From contig NZ_CP109485.1 in the NCBI RefSeq assembly GCF_035918235.1, forward strand, positions 6,259,001 to 6,323,000: DNA of 64,000 nt, in the 5' to 3' direction. Below the pieces are notes generated by a model. That model was not told the origin of the DNA, made no database searches, and saw only the letters and a list, made by a program, of their open reading frames with translations. Shown here in pieces: positions 24,962-32,932 of the stretch. Positions within the stretch are counted from its first letter, which is position 1, and each line of letters opens with the position of its first letter. Origin of the DNA: Streptomyces sp. NBC_01445. GTDB taxonomy: Bacteria > Actinomycetota > Actinomycetes > Streptomycetales > Streptomycetaceae. Made by a program: the position numbers and the translations under genes.

Positions 24962-25229
24962 CCGGTTCGCGGCCGGCGCCCATGTCCGCACGTACCCGCA
25001 CGACCCGCCGCACCACACGCGCCTGCCGCGGTACGCCCGCGGCAAGCGCGGCGTCGTGGTCGAGCCGGAGGGCCGGGCGCCGCTCGCCGACGTGCGCGCG
25101 CAGGGGCGGGACGACGCCCCCGTCGAGATGATCTACGCGGTCCGGTTCGCGGCGCGCGAGCTGTGGGGCGAGGGCGACCACCACGTCGTGCTCGACCTGT
25201 CGGAGAGCTATCTGAGGGAGGCCGAGTGA
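24954..25229 (+). CDS. Nitrile hydratase beta subunit, C-terminal half (separate polypeptide)
   Basis: 91 residues starting inside the end of the upstream gene. It carries the SH3-like beta-barrel part of nitrile hydratase beta (FAAGAHVRTYPHDPP, HHTRLPRYARGKRGVVV, YAVRFAARELWGEG, LDLSESYLRE), including the conserved Arg in the TRLPRY segment that contacts the metal cluster. Its TGA shares one base with the ATG of the alpha subunit (TGATG). Confidence 0.9.
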   Translation: MTDRFAAGAHVRTYPHDPPHHTRLPRYARGKRGVVVEPEGRAPLADVRAQGRDDAPVEMIYAVRFAARELWGEGDHHVVLDLSESYLREAE

Positions 25230-25816
25230 TGTCCGGCACGCACGAGGACGCGGTGATCTCCCGTCAGGTTCGGCGACTGGAAAGCCTGTTGGAGACACGG
25301 GGCATCGTCGGGGGCGACACCGTCGACGAGGTCATCGACGGGTTCCTGGCGGGCGCCTCACCCGTGAACGGCGCCAAGGTCGTGGCCCGCGCGTGGACCG
25401 ACCCGGCCTACCGCGAGCGGCTCCTCGCCGACGGCACAGCGGCGGTGGGTGAACTGGGCTTCGCTGCCGGGGGAGTTCAGAAGCAGCGGCTGCGCGTCGT
25501 CGAGAACACCGCCGACACCCACAACGTCATCGTCTGCACGCTGTGCTCCTGCTATCCCCTGCGCCTGCTCGGGCCCTCACCCGGCTGGTACAAGAGCGAG
25601 GCGTACCGCTCCCGCGTCGTGCGGGACCCGCGCGGCGTCCTCGCCGAGTTCGGCGTGACACTCCCGGAGACCGTGGACATCACGGTCTGGGACTCCAGCG
25701 CGGAGACGCGGTACATGGTCCTGCCGAGGCGCCCCGCGGGAACGGACCGCCTGAGCGAGGCGGAACTGGCGTCCCTGATCACGCGGAACGGGCTCATCGG
25801 GACGGGCGTGATCTAG
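25229..25816 (+). CDS. nthA: Nitrile hydratase alpha subunit, cobalt type
   Basis: 195 residues from the ATG at 25229. The metal site CTLCSC is at residues 103-108 (VICTLCSC-like context VCTLCSCYPLRLLG). Thr at the second position is the mark of cobalt-type enzymes, and the first, fourth and sixth residues are the metal-binding cysteines. Further family segments: VARAWTDPAYRERLLADG, WYKSEAYRSRVVRDPRGVLAEFG, VWDSSAETRYMVLPRRP. It hydrates nitriles to amides, or acts on a related small substrate. No activator/cobalt chaperone gene is adjacent, which is unusual. Confidence 0.93.
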   Translation: MSGTHEDAVISRQVRRLESLLETRGIVGGDTVDEVIDGFLAGASPVNGAKVVARAWTDPAYRERLLADGTAAVGELGFAAGGVQKQRLRVVENTADTHNVIVCTLCSCYPLRLLGPSPGWYKSEAYRSRVVRDPRGVLAEFGVTLPETVDITVWDSSAETRYMVLPRRPAGTDRLSEAELASLITRNGLIGTGVI

Positions 25817-25899
25817 GGCCTCTCGTTCGGATCATGCCGGGCTCGCGGGGTCTGATCCAGACGAAAGGCCCAAGCCGGGTGTGCTTCAGGGGGTCGTCG

Positions 25900-27567
25900 T
25901 TACGCCCGAGGAGCCTGCTGGGGCGACGGCTCGGCCGGGGCCGGGGCTGCCGGAGGCGTGGCCGGCGGGGCCGCGGACCTGGGCGGCGTGACGGGGGCGG
26001 CCGGGCGCGTCGCGGGGCTTTTGCTCGCCGGGCGCCGGGATCCGGGGCGCTCGGGGGCCGAGCTCCGGGGCGCCGCGTGGGGGCCCGGAGCCTGTGCCGC
26101 GTTCGCCTCCGTCTCCCGCACCTTCTCGGGCCCGCCGGCCGACGGGTCGCCCAGCGCGGCCAGCGCCTTCTTCGCGAGCGGGGCCAGGAGCGGCGAGAAC
26201 GCCGGGTTGATGCGCAGGGCCTCGCCGATGTGCCGGCGGGCGGGCCCGTCCAGCTCCAGCTCCCTTTCCACTTCTCCCCGGTGGTAGGCGATCAGCGCAC
26301 TGCGTACGGTGCCCCCGTGCTCCGGGTCCGTCGCGCGCTTCGCGTACTTCAGCGCCTCCTTGTCGTCGCCCGCCTTGTGCAGCGCCCAGCCCAGCGCGTC
26401 CGCGGTCTGCACGCTCGGCGCCCGCTCCCAGTCGGCCCGCAGCCGGGTCACGGCCGACCGCGGGTCCTCGTGGTCCGCCTCGAACCGGCCGAGGAGGAGC
26501 GAGTCGTCGACCCCGTTCGCCCCGTCCACGTCCACCCGCTTCCGCAGCAGGTCGTACTGTGCCTTCGCCGCGTCGCCGAACCCGATCGACTCGTACAACT
26601 CGCCCAGTTCCAGGGCGTATTCGGGCCGCGGGCGCTTGGTGAGCACGCTCCGGTAAGCCTGGATCGCCTCCGTCGTACGGCCCAGCGACGTCAGGGCGCG
26701 GCCCTTCCCGGCGAGCGACGCGTCGTGGTCGGGGTCGGCCGCGAGGGCCTGGGTGAAGTAGGTCAGCGCCTCCGCGGGCTCGCCCCGCTCCCACGCGAGC
26801 TCACCCACCCGGTGCAGACACGCGGCCTGCTCGGACGGCGTCGAGGCGAGCGCCGCCGCGTCGGTCAGCGACGCGAGCGCGTCGTCACGCCAGCCGCGGT
26901 CCCGGTAGACCTGCCCCTTGCGTGCCATCACGGCCGCGCCCGAGCCCAGCTCCGTCAGCTTCGCCAGGGCCCGGTCCACGGCTTTGTAGTCCCCGAGCTG
27001 CCCGTAGGCGTCGATCAGCAGCAGATACGTCGTCCACCGCTTCGGCGCCAGCTTCAAAGACGCCTCGCCCCACTTCTTCGCGGCGCGGTAGTCGTGCCGC
27101 GCGTTGGCGAGCGCGGCGAGCCCGTTCAGGGCGTCCACGTTCCCGGCGGGCCGCGTCTTCAGCGAGGTCCGCAGGGCGCGCTCCGCCTTCGGGTAGTACG
27201 CCGAGTCGGCCGTCCGCAGCCCCCGCTCCACGTAGGCGGCCCCGAGCACCGCCCACGACCGGTCGTCACGCGGATGAGCCCGCAGATACGACTTGCGCCC
27301 CCTGATGAGAGCCGTCAGATCGGGCAGCGACGCGGCGGCCCCCTCGGCCGCCGCGATCACGGCGTGTCCGGCGGACCCCGGCGCGGGCGGCGTGGCGCTC
27401 TCCGGCGAGGAGGGCAGCACCAGCAGGACGCCGCCGAGCACCACGGACCCCGCGACGGTGCTGATCAGCACGCGCTTCACCAGCGGGGACAGTCGGCGCC
27501 CCGGCTCGGGACCAGTGGCCGAAGCCGGCCGTTCCGCTTCGGTCTCCTCGTTGTCCTCGGTCTTCAT
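25900..27567 (-). CDS. Membrane-anchored TPR-repeat protein
   Basis: 555 residues from the ATG at 27567. A charged N-terminus is followed by one transmembrane helix (VLISTVAGSVVLGGVLLVLP, residues about 33-52). The outer part has about eight TPR-like helical pairs (for example AEALTYFTQALAADPDHDASLAGKGRAL, EAIQAYRSVLTKRPRPEYALELGELYESIG). The last 80 residues are a low-complexity Pro/Ala/Ser tail. TPR domains bind proteins; the partner is unknown. Convergent with nitrile hydratase and divergent from the FAD oxidase gene. Confidence 0.85.
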   Translation of the reverse strand: MKTEDNEETEAERPASATGPEPGRRLSPLVKRVLISTVAGSVVLGGVLLVLPSSPESATPPAPGSAGHAVIAAAEGAAASLPDLTALIRGRKSYLRAHPRDDRSWAVLGAAYVERGLRTADSAYYPKAERALRTSLKTRPAGNVDALNGLAALANARHDYRAAKKWGEASLKLAPKRWTTYLLLIDAYGQLGDYKAVDRALAKLTELGSGAAVMARKGQVYRDRGWRDDALASLTDAAALASTPSEQAACLHRVGELAWERGEPAEALTYFTQALAADPDHDASLAGKGRALTSLGRTTEAIQAYRSVLTKRPRPEYALELGELYESIGFGDAAKAQYDLLRKRVDVDGANGVDDSLLLGRFEADHEDPRSAVTRLRADWERAPSVQTADALGWALHKAGDDKEALKYAKRATDPEHGGTVRSALIAYHRGEVERELELDGPARRHIGEALRINPAFSPLLAPLAKKALAALGDPSAGGPEKVRETEANAAQAPGPHAAPRSSAPERPGSRRPASKSPATRPAAPVTPPRSAAPPATPPAAPAPAEPSPQQAPRA

Positions 27568-27675
27568 GGCGCACACTGTGCGTGAATACGAAGAGCACAT
27601 CACGGCAACATCCCGGCACGTGAAGGCCGTCTCAGACGGGTTCACACCGATGGCCCCGAGTGCGACGCTGTGATC

Positions 27676-29046
27676 ATGAGCCGCACACTCACCGAACGAC
27701 TTCAGGAAGGCCTCCCGTCCGGGGCGGTCCTCACCGACCCCGACGTCACGGCCTCGTACGCCAACGACATGGCCAGCTTCTGCGACGCGGGCGCGCCCGC
27801 CGTCGTGGTGCTGCCCCGCACCGTCGAGCAGGTCCAGCACGTGATGCGCACGGCGACCGAGCTCCGCGTCCCGGTCGTCCCGCAGGGCGCCCGCACGGGC
27901 CTGTCCGGCGCGGCCAACGCGTCCGAGGGCTGCATCGTGCTGTCCCTGGTCAAGATGGACCGCATCCTGGAGATCAGCACCGTCGACAGGATCGCGGTCG
28001 TCGAGCCGGGCGTCATCAACGCCGCGCTCTCCCGCGCCGTCAACGAAAAGGGTCTCTACTACCCGCCGGACCCGTCCAGCTGGGAAATGTGCACCATCGG
28101 CGGGAACATCGGCACGGCATCGGGCGGCCTGTGCTGCGTGAAGTACGGGGTGACGGCGGAGTACGTCCTCGGGCTCGACGTGGTCCTCGCCGACGGCCGG
28201 CTCCTGTCCACCGGACGCCGCACCGCCAAGGGCGTCGCGGGCTACGACCTCACGCGTCTGTTCGTCGGCTCCGAGGGCAGCCTCGGCATCGTCGTGCGGG
28301 CCACGCTCGCGCTCAGGCCCGAGCCGCCGCAGCAGCTGGTCCTGGCCGCCGAATTCGCCTCCACGGACGCCGCCTGCGACGCGGTCTGCAAGATTATGGA
28401 GGGCGGTCACGTCCCGTCACTGCTCGAACTCATGGACCGTACGACCGTGAAGGCCGTCAACGCGATGGCGAACATGGGGCTGCCCGAGACCACGGAGGCG
28501 CTGCTCCTCGCGGCCTTCGACACCCTCGACCCGGCCGCCGACCTCGCCGCCGTCGGCGCCCTGTGCGAAGCCGCGGGCGCGACCCAGGTCGTCCCCGCCG
28601 AGGACGCAGCGGAGTCCGAACTCCTGCTCCAGGCCCGGCGCCTCTCACTCACCGCGCTCGAAGCGGTCAAGGGCACGACGATGATCGACGACGTGTGCGT
28701 GCCGCGCTCGAGGCTCGCCGAGATGCTCAGTGGCGTCGAACGTATCGCCGAGAAGTACGACCTGACGATCGGCGTCTGCTGCCACGCGGGCGACGGCAAC
28801 ACGCACCCCACCGTCTGCTTCGACGCCCAGGACGCCGACGAGGGCCGGCGGGCCCGCGAGTCCTTCGACGAGATCATGGCGCTCGGTCTCGAACTCGGCG
28901 GGACCATCACCGGCGAACACGGCGTCGGCGTCCTCAAGAAGGAGTGGCTGGCGCGCGAGCTCGGCCCGGTCGGCATCGAGATGCAGCGCGCCGTCAAGAC
29001 GGCCTTCGACCCGCTCGGCCTGCTCAACCCGGGCAAGCTCTTCTGA
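27676..29046 (+). CDS. GlcD-type FAD-linked oxidase (D-2-hydroxyacid dehydrogenase family)
   Basis: 456 residues from the ATG at 27676; a GTG at 27670 in frame is an alternative. FAD_binding_4 (PCMH) domain: VVLPRTVEQVQHVMRTA, VPVVPQGARTGLSGAA, WEMCTIGGNIGTASGGLCCVKYG, RLFVGSEGSLGIV. The C-terminal FAD-oxidase domain has CCHAGDGNTHPTVCFD and GGTITGEHGVGVLKKEWL, ending in LLNPGKLF. Such enzymes oxidise glycolate, D-lactate or 2-hydroxyglutarate; the exact substrate cannot be read. No glcE/glcF partners are adjacent. Confidence 0.92.
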   Translation: MSRTLTERLQEGLPSGAVLTDPDVTASYANDMASFCDAGAPAVVVLPRTVEQVQHVMRTATELRVPVVPQGARTGLSGAANASEGCIVLSLVKMDRILEISTVDRIAVVEPGVINAALSRAVNEKGLYYPPDPSSWEMCTIGGNIGTASGGLCCVKYGVTAEYVLGLDVVLADGRLLSTGRRTAKGVAGYDLTRLFVGSEGSLGIVVRATLALRPEPPQQLVLAAEFASTDAACDAVCKIMEGGHVPSLLELMDRTTVKAVNAMANMGLPETTEALLLAAFDTLDPAADLAAVGALCEAAGATQVVPAEDAAESELLLQARRLSLTALEAVKGTTMIDDVCVPRSRLAEMLSGVERIAEKYDLTIGVCCHAGDGNTHPTVCFDAQDADEGRRARESFDEIMALGLELGGTITGEHGVGVLKKEWLARELGPVGIEMQRAVKTAFDPLGLLNPGKLF

Positions 29047-29102
29047 CGCCCGCCACTCCTGGTTCGTTCCTCTGCTCGCATCCACCCCCGTGGGACGCGC
29101 GC

Positions 29103-29582
29103 TCACTCACCGTCCTTCGACTCGTCCGAGGGCCACGGGTCGCGCAGCCACAGCTCGTCGGCGCGGCCCGGGGTGGGGGCGAGCAGCTCGGCGAGGCCGT
29201 CGTCGATGCCGAGCCGCTCGGACTCAGAGCCCGGAGGGACCACCCGCAGCGTCCGCTCCAGCCACGAGGACACGGCGGCGGCGGGCGCCTCCAGGAGCGC
29301 GTCGCCGTCCGGTGAACTCAGCGCCATGAGCACGACGCTGCGGCGGTCGACCTTCGTCGGCCACACGCGCACGTCCCCGTGCCCGCACGGCCGGAACACC
29401 CCCTCCACCAGCAGCTCGCGCGCGAACGTCCAGTCGACCGGGTTCTCGGAGCCGATGTGAAAGGCGATGTGGACGGCGTACGGGTCGTCGGTCCGGTAGG
29501 TGAGCCGGGCAGGGACGGGGATGCTGCGCTCGGGCGACAGGACGAGCCTCAGCTCGAGTTCACGTTCCACCACGGTGTGCAT
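29103..29582 (-). CDS. ssgG: SsgA-like sporulation and cell-division protein, probably SsgG
   Basis: 159 residues from the ATG at 29582. The SALP core is clear: LELRLVLSPERSIPVPARLTYRTDDPYAVHIAFHIGSENPVDWTFARELLVEGV, and DVRVWPTK. SALPs are found only in sporulating actinomycetes and direct septum placement and wall remodelling. From memory ssgG lies three genes from hppD in S. coelicolor, as here, and affects the placement of sporulation septa. Symbol by synteny. Confidence 0.85.
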   Translation of the reverse strand: MHTVVERELELRLVLSPERSIPVPARLTYRTDDPYAVHIAFHIGSENPVDWTFARELLVEGVFRPCGHGDVRVWPTKVDRRSVVLMALSSPDGDALLEAPAAAVSSWLERTLRVVPPGSESERLGIDDGLAELLAPTPGRADELWLRDPWPSDESKDGE

Positions 29583-29802
29583 GTCGTGCGTTTCCTCTCC
29601 TCGTAGGGGTCGTGCGGGGGCCCGCGAGAGCGGGCCGTGCAAGGAGAGAGGGCGAAGGGCGCGGAGCATTACGCGAGTTCCGGAAAGTTTTTCCGGCGTC
29701 CCCGGAAAGTGGTCCGTACGGGCGGACCCGCCCGGGGGTGGGCGGTGGTCTGATAGATGTGGACCCCCAACAAAACCCCCGAGCAGATACGGGACGACGG
29801 AC

Positions 29803-31368
29803 ATGAGCGCCCCAACTCCGGCCCCCGGCGACGACAGGCCCCGCGACGGGTACTACCCCGACCCGTCCATTCCCGGATATGTCCGGTACTGGAACGGTGC
29901 CGCGTGGGTGCCCGGCACGAGCCGCCCGGCCCCGTCCGACGGCGAACCCCTCGCCGCCCCCGCCGGGGTGACCCCGGCCCCCGCCCCTTCGCCTTCGCCC
30001 TCTCCTTCTCCTTCGCCTTTGCCCGTCGAGGAGACCGGCCCGGTTTTCCTCGACGAGGAGCCGGAGCGGTACTCGGACGAGCCGGTCGCACCCGAACCCG
30101 CCACGGCATGGCAGGCGGACGCGTCCCACCAGACCGGCTTCGGCGGCGAGCAGGACCGCCGCGTGTCCTGGGGCGCCGACCCGCGCGTGCCTGCTCCGCC
30201 GCAGGAGGAGCGCACGGACGGCGCGCTCACGGCCCGCCCCGCACAGCCGGAGCCCCCGACGCCGCCCACGGACGGGACCGTCACGTTCCGCCGCCCCACC
30301 CCGTCCGTGGACCGTCCCGAGGGCACGATGACGATGCGAGCGCTGTCAGCTCCGCAGGTGCCGGGTCAGCAGCTGCCTGCGGCGCAAGGGCCTGTGGTGC
30401 AGGGGCAGGGGCCGGCATCCCAGGAGGCGGCCGGTCGGCACGCGCAGGGCCACCAGGGCCACCAGGGTCAGCAAGTTGAGGGCCACCAGGCCCAGCAGCC
30501 CGCGCCCCAACAGGCCGACTCCCAGCCTCAGCCCCTGCCCCATCAGGGCTTCGCCCCGCAGGGGCCGGCTCGGCAACCCCCGGCCCATCAGGCGCAGGCT
30601 CCACAAGCCGCCCCGCTCCAGCCCCACGCGCCCCAGGCCGGTCGCCCGGGTGCGGTCCCGCCGCAGGCCGCTGCCGCCTCCCCCACCCCCATGACCTCCG
30701 GTCCCGGCGGGGGTTCGCCGTCCTGGGCGCAGCAGGTGCACCAGCTCGCCCGACCCGGTCAGTCCGGGCAGCCCGGCCAGTCCGCTCGGCCCGCCGCAGG
30801 CGAACCCGCGGAGCCGGAAGGCCCCGTCACGCCGTGGAAGCCCGTGGCCAACGACCCGTTCCTGGCGGCAGCCCAGGCGCAGGCGTCGGCGCGGCCCGCC
30901 GGGCCCGGCAAGCGTCTCGCGGCGCGGCTCATCGACACGGTGGTGCTCGGCGCGGTCACCGCGGTGGCGGCCGTTCCGCTCGGCACCAAGGCCGTCGACC
31001 ACATCGACGGGAAGATCGACGCGGCGAAGGCGTCGGGCCGCCAGGCCACGGTCTGGCTGCTGGACGGCACGACCGGCGCCTACCTCGGCATCGTCCTCGC
31101 CGTCCTCCTCGTCGCCGGTGTCCTCTACGAGGCACTGCCGACCGCCAAGTGGGGCCGCACCCTGGGCAAGAAGGTGTGCGGGCTCCAGGTGCGGGACATC
31201 GAGGAGCACGCGGCGCCGACGTTCGGCGCCGCGCTGCGGCGCTGGCTGGTGTACAGCGTGACGGGCCTGCTGGCCATCGGGGTCGTCGGCGTGCTGTGGT
31301 GCCTGTTCGACCGGCCCTGGCGCCAGTGCTGGCACGACAAGGCGGCCCGTACGTTCGTCGCGGGCTGA
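29803..31368 (+). CDS. DUF2510-RDD membrane protein with long Pro/Gln-rich linker
   Basis: 521 residues from the ATG at 29803. N-terminal DUF2510 (DGYYPDPSIPGYVRYWNGAAWVPGT, residues about 15-40). A disordered linker of some 300 residues is rich in Pro, Gln, Ala and His and starts with a (PS)n repeat coded by a simple sequence near 29985-30021. The C-terminal RDD domain (GKRLAARLIDTVVLGAVTAVA, then KWGRTLGKKVCGLQVRD, then RPWRQCWHDKAARTFV) has three membrane helices. Transport or assembly functions have been proposed for RDD proteins; the role here is unknown. Followed by a second RDD gene. Confidence 0.88.
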   Translation: MSAPTPAPGDDRPRDGYYPDPSIPGYVRYWNGAAWVPGTSRPAPSDGEPLAAPAGVTPAPAPSPSPSPSPSPLPVEETGPVFLDEEPERYSDEPVAPEPATAWQADASHQTGFGGEQDRRVSWGADPRVPAPPQEERTDGALTARPAQPEPPTPPTDGTVTFRRPTPSVDRPEGTMTMRALSAPQVPGQQLPAAQGPVVQGQGPASQEAAGRHAQGHQGHQGQQVEGHQAQQPAPQQADSQPQPLPHQGFAPQGPARQPPAHQAQAPQAAPLQPHAPQAGRPGAVPPQAAAASPTPMTSGPGGGSPSWAQQVHQLARPGQSGQPGQSARPAAGEPAEPEGPVTPWKPVANDPFLAAAQAQASARPAGPGKRLAARLIDTVVLGAVTAVAAVPLGTKAVDHIDGKIDAAKASGRQATVWLLDGTTGAYLGIVLAVLLVAGVLYEALPTAKWGRTLGKKVCGLQVRDIEEHAAPTFGAALRRWLVYSVTGLLAIGVVGVLWCLFDRPWRQCWHDKAARTFVAG

Positions 31369-31467
31369 CCCCGGCCGTCCCGCCCGGCCCCCGCACGGGC
31401 GAGCCGTCGTACCCCGGACGGCGGCTCGCCGGATGCGGAATCGGGGGGTTCGCGGTCGACTCGGGCC

Positions 31468-32160
31468 ATGAGCACCGAACCGCCGCCCCCCGGCTCAGGC
31501 CAGCCCCCGGAAGACGACCCGTTCAGGAAGCCGCCGCCGTCCCAGAGCGGCGGTGGCTCACCGTACGACGGCCCGGGGAACGGCCCGGGGAACCCGTACG
31601 ACTCCGCGCCGCCCCCGCCCGGCGGCACCCCGCCGCCCCCGTACGGCGGCGGTGGTGGTGGAGAAGGAGGCCCCTACGGGGGTGATCCCTACGGGAGTGA
31701 CCCGCTGGCCGGGATGCCGCCCCTGGCGGACAGCGGCAAGCGCGTGCTCGCGCGGATCATCGACATCATCCTGGTCAGCATCGTCGTGGGGCTGCTGTCC
31801 TGGGCGTTCGGGATCGCCGAGTACCAGACGAACCCCGACAAGATCGAGTACGGCAAGCAGTTCGGCCAGTCCGTCCTCGCCGCGATCCTCTACATCGGCT
31901 ACGACACGTTCATGACCGCGAGGACCGGCCAGACCCTGGGCAAGCGGCTGCTCAAGCTGCGCGTGGCGAACCTCAACGACGGGGCCACGCCCAGCGTCCA
32001 GACCAACCTGGTGCGCGCCGCGGTCCTGTGGCTGCCGGCGGTGTTCTGCTGCGCCTGCATCTGGACCGCGATCTGCGGCGGCTGGAGCTTCTTCGACAAG
32101 CCCTACAAGCAGGGCCTGCACGACAAGGCCGCGAAGACGGTGGTGGTCAGCACCGGCTGA
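31468..32160 (+). CDS. RDD-family membrane protein
   Basis: 230 residues. The first 80 are Pro/Gly/Asp-rich and disordered. The RDD domain follows: SGKRVLARIIDIILVSIVVGLLSWAFG, ARTGQTLGKRLLKLRVANLNDG, and a final FDKPYKQGLHDKAAKTVVV, with three or four membrane helices. It appears to be a relative of the upstream gene product, lacking DUF2510. It ends before a strong shared terminator. Confidence 0.9.
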   Translation: MSTEPPPPGSGQPPEDDPFRKPPPSQSGGGSPYDGPGNGPGNPYDSAPPPPGGTPPPPYGGGGGGEGGPYGGDPYGSDPLAGMPPLADSGKRVLARIIDIILVSIVVGLLSWAFGIAEYQTNPDKIEYGKQFGQSVLAAILYIGYDTFMTARTGQTLGKRLLKLRVANLNDGATPSVQTNLVRAAVLWLPAVFCCACIWTAICGGWSFFDKPYKQGLHDKAAKTVVVSTG

Positions 32161-32180
32161 GCAGACGCGGGGCGGTGTTT

Positions 32181-32211
32181 CCGGCGGGTCCGTGGATCAC
32201 GGGCCCGCCGG
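32181..32211. terminator. Bidirectional hairpin between convergent genes
   Basis: CCGGCGGGTCCGTG and CACGGGCCCGCCGG form a 14-bp stem with one G-T pair and a GAT loop. It contains the stop codon of the minus-strand gene ending at 32197. Confidence 0.75.
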
Positions 32212-32535
32212 TCCGCGTGTGCCGGACGGCGCGACCTCGTACACGGACTCGGGGGCGGCCTGCTGGGCGGCCGCGGGCACGGTGGCCCGCTGCACCGACA
32301 CCCGCTCCTCCGTGACGACCCCGGCGTCGGCGGTCCCGGGTGCCGGCGCGGCGGCGGGCCGCGACTTCGGCAGGGGGACCGTCAGCGCCACGAGGAGACC
32401 GAGGCCGAGTGCGGCCAGGGCGATGACCGCGACGCCGAGGCCCGAACTCGTCTGCGACAACAGCAGCATGGCGAGTGTCGAGAAGATCACGGTCGCGGAA
32501 CCGTAGGCGAGCTGTGCGGCAGTCGGACGCGGCAT
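32197..32535 (-). CDS. Small hypothetical membrane protein
   Basis: 112 residues from the ATG at 32535, which has GAGGAC about 12 bases upstream. Two membrane helices (AYGSATVIFSTLAMLLLSQ and LGVAVIALAALGLGLLVAL) are followed by a Pro/Ala-rich cytoplasmic or outer tail. Typical of conserved Streptomyces proteins of unknown role. Convergent with the RDD gene. Confidence 0.75.
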   Translation of the reverse strand: MPRPTAAQLAYGSATVIFSTLAMLLLSQTSSGLGVAVIALAALGLGLLVALTVPLPKSRPAAAPAPGTADAGVVTEERVSVQRATVPAAAQQAAPESVYEVAPSGTRGPAGP

Positions 32536-32932
32536 GGCGTTATCCGTCCTCGGGACAGCGGATGCTTGCTTCACTGGCGTATAGCAGGAGCCATTGGCAG
32601 CTGCATATGTAAGGGGTGCGGAGCCGGGTCGACTTGGCTGTGGCGCGCCGTCAAATGACTCTAATCCGACGCATGCCCGAGGAGAACGGGCGGTAAGCGT
32701 GACCTAACCCACGGTGCCGGTGCACGGGGGGCGCACGGAGTCACCGAGTCCACGGAGTGGACGGTTCGGCGCGCCCGTTGGGGGGAAGTCCGCGTCCGGA
32801 TACCGGTGCCGCGCCACTGCATAGTGCACTTGGGTCGCCCCAGTCAAGGTCTGTTATTTCTCCTTCACCTCCGGTCAAATAGCGTCACTTGTGATACGTG
32901 GCTGATAGGCCACGGAGGAGGGGAACCATCAA
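32536..32932. other. Promoter region upstream of the M6 protease
   Basis: About 400 bases with no gene. An imperfect hairpin (GCCCGAGGAGAACGGGC, about 32672-32688) is visible. The last part ends with the ribosome site GGAGGAGGGG (about 32914-32923) before the GTG at 32933. No repeat or RNA recognised. Confidence 0.45.

Noticed and set aside
24677..25816. Nitrile hydratase beta gene broken by a frameshift
   Set aside because: Both halves have their own start, overlap cleanly and match the natural split seen in three-subunit enzymes.
25543..27585. 680-residue plus-strand frame opposite the TPR gene
   Set aside because: Shadow; the minus strand has regular TPR helices and a membrane anchor.
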